Both the position numbers and the translations under genes were made by a program. Source: Fluviispira multicolorata (lineage in GTDB: Bacteria > Bdellovibrionota_B > Oligoflexia > Silvanigrellales > Silvanigrellaceae). Taken from it: DNA of 64,000 bases. The notes beneath the pieces are model-generated. The model was given only the letters and a program-made list of their open reading frames with translations. It made no database searches and was not told the origin of the DNA. The DNA is taken from positions 1 to 64,000 of the forward strand of contig NZ_WFLN01000011.1 of assembly GCF_009208585.1 (NCBI RefSeq), in the 5' to 3' direction. Of this stretch, positions 63,467 through 64,000 are shown piece after piece; position 1 is the first letter of the stretch, and every line of letters begins with the position of its first letter.

Positions 63467-64000
63467 TTATTGAGGTAAAGAAAAAGTATTGATGATTTCA
63501 AGATTTGCCGATTTGATTGAAGAACTCCCTTTAATTTTACTTATAGTTTGAATTATATTAGTTTTTCTTTTAGTTCTAACAACATAAACGTTGTCTGAGG
63601 GATAGGAAGAAACTATGTTTACATTATATTTATTTGAAAAGTGATTCATACTACTTATTTCTTTTTTTGTGCGAAGTATGATAAAACCATTTACTATTCC
63701 AATTCTAGAATTACTTTTATCAAATGTGACTAATGAGTAATTAGTATTGAAATTTGTGGGGGAAGCTTTAATCCCCGTATTTTTTGAGCTGATATAGTAA
63801 AGATATCTATCTTCCCATAAAATTTCATAGTTCGGGTTTTTCAGATTTTTTTTATCAATAGCAAGTACTTTTGAAGCAAAATAACAATTTTTATTCCCAG
63901 GAACTTTCTCACTTGCAGATTTTTCTAAGAATTTTTTAAAAGTAAATTCATTGTATTTTAATTTTTCTGTGGTTTTATATTCATATTTGTCTTCATCTTC
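63467..64000 (-). CDS. Propeptide-like protein upstream of the subtilase (5' end outside window)
   Basis: The minus strand stays open from the window edge at 64000 to the stop at 63467 (177 residues). An inner ATG at 63649 would give only the last 60. Those last 75 residues (NGFIILRTKKEISSM...YPSDNVYVVRTKRK...SANLEI) follow the strand-helix-strand pattern of subtilase N-terminal prodomains (IVrFk...ligvyaVev...vexaepN). It lacks a protease domain in this window. Only 21 bases separate it from the subtilase, which itself has no propeptide. Confidence 0.6.
   Translation of the reverse strand, partial: EDEDKYEYKTTEKLKYNEFTFKKFLEKSASEKVPGNKNCYFASKVLAIDKKNLKNPNYEILWEDRYLYYISSKNTGIKASPTNFNTNYSLVTFDKSNSRIGIVNGFIILRTKKEISSMNHFSNKYNVNIVSSYPSDNVYVVRTKRKTNIIQTISKIKGSSSIKSANLEIINTFSLPQ

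Noticed and set aside
1..64000. CRISPR arrays, insertion sequences or prophage genes
   Set aside because: No spaced direct repeats, transposase, integrase or phage structural genes were seen; the only tandem repeats are inside fliL and the acidic gene.

Overview
The window is AT-rich DNA (about one third G+C by eye) from a flagellated Gram-negative bacterium. An outer membrane is implied by LptB/LptA/LptC, a YfgM-BamB pair, an RlpA-like lipoprotein and several lipobox signal peptides. The long fliLMNOPQR-flhBAF-flhG-fliA-cheY run, together with a DUF455 protein, CsrA, secreted proteases and very low G+C, fits the Bdellovibrionota/Oligoflexia branch (Silvanigrella-like). That placement is an inference from content; no marker here was compared with a database.

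Layout. 1-155: 3' part of a 5S rRNA gene and its terminator, then a DbpA-type RNA helicase. 1642-8299: a YihY/BrkB membrane protein, a decayed gene fragment, an MFS exporter plus ATP-grasp ligase cassette, and a DUF455/ATP-grasp fusion whose C-terminal coding end is duplicated as the fragment on the other side of the cassette. 8463-21662: flagellar switch, export apparatus, FlhF/FlhG, sigma-28, a CheY, and two accessory proteins (PilZ-like and DUF2802). 21664-27224: an orphan sugar-type binding protein, a gene remnant, then the methylcitrate cycle (prpC divergent from prpD-prpB), with a cobalamin-riboswitch-like leader on the prpC strand. 27210-36334: secreted GH31/CBM20 glucosidase, a broken gene, a small secreted protein, PepF-type peptidase, lipoprotein, REC-CheX fusion, RlmK-like methyltransferase, matrixin. 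36406-41501: L,D-transpeptidase pair, a three-gene unknown/membrane/amidohydrolase cluster and two identical tRNA-Val genes. 41723-48225: MurA-like enzyme, csrA, yfgM-bamB-ybeY-corC-type operon, and an extremely acidic protein. 48395-55667: dnaX, SRP RNA, a tRNA remnant, M24 peptidase, tRNA-Ser, rplU-rpmA, and obg-rsfS-rlmH-comF. 56030-64000: rlpA, the pabB-pabA-lptC-lptA-lptB operon, AMP nucleosidase, a lipoprotein subtilase, and a 5'-truncated upstream gene that looks like the subtilase's missing propeptide.

How it works together. The centre is a complete type III flagellar export core with its placement GTPase/ATPase pair and sigma factor. The prp locus detoxifies or uses propionyl-CoA without B12, and the leader suggests that the synthase step is controlled by B12. 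Most of the rest is housekeeping (ribosome assembly, LPS transport, folate, replication) punctuated by decayed genes, which suggests ongoing gene loss. The most notable items are the riboswitch-prpC link, the split subtilase/propeptide arrangement, the MurA homologue lacking two key residues, the ATP-grasp genes at 4.8-8.3 kb, and the Asp/Glu-only tail protein at 48 kb.
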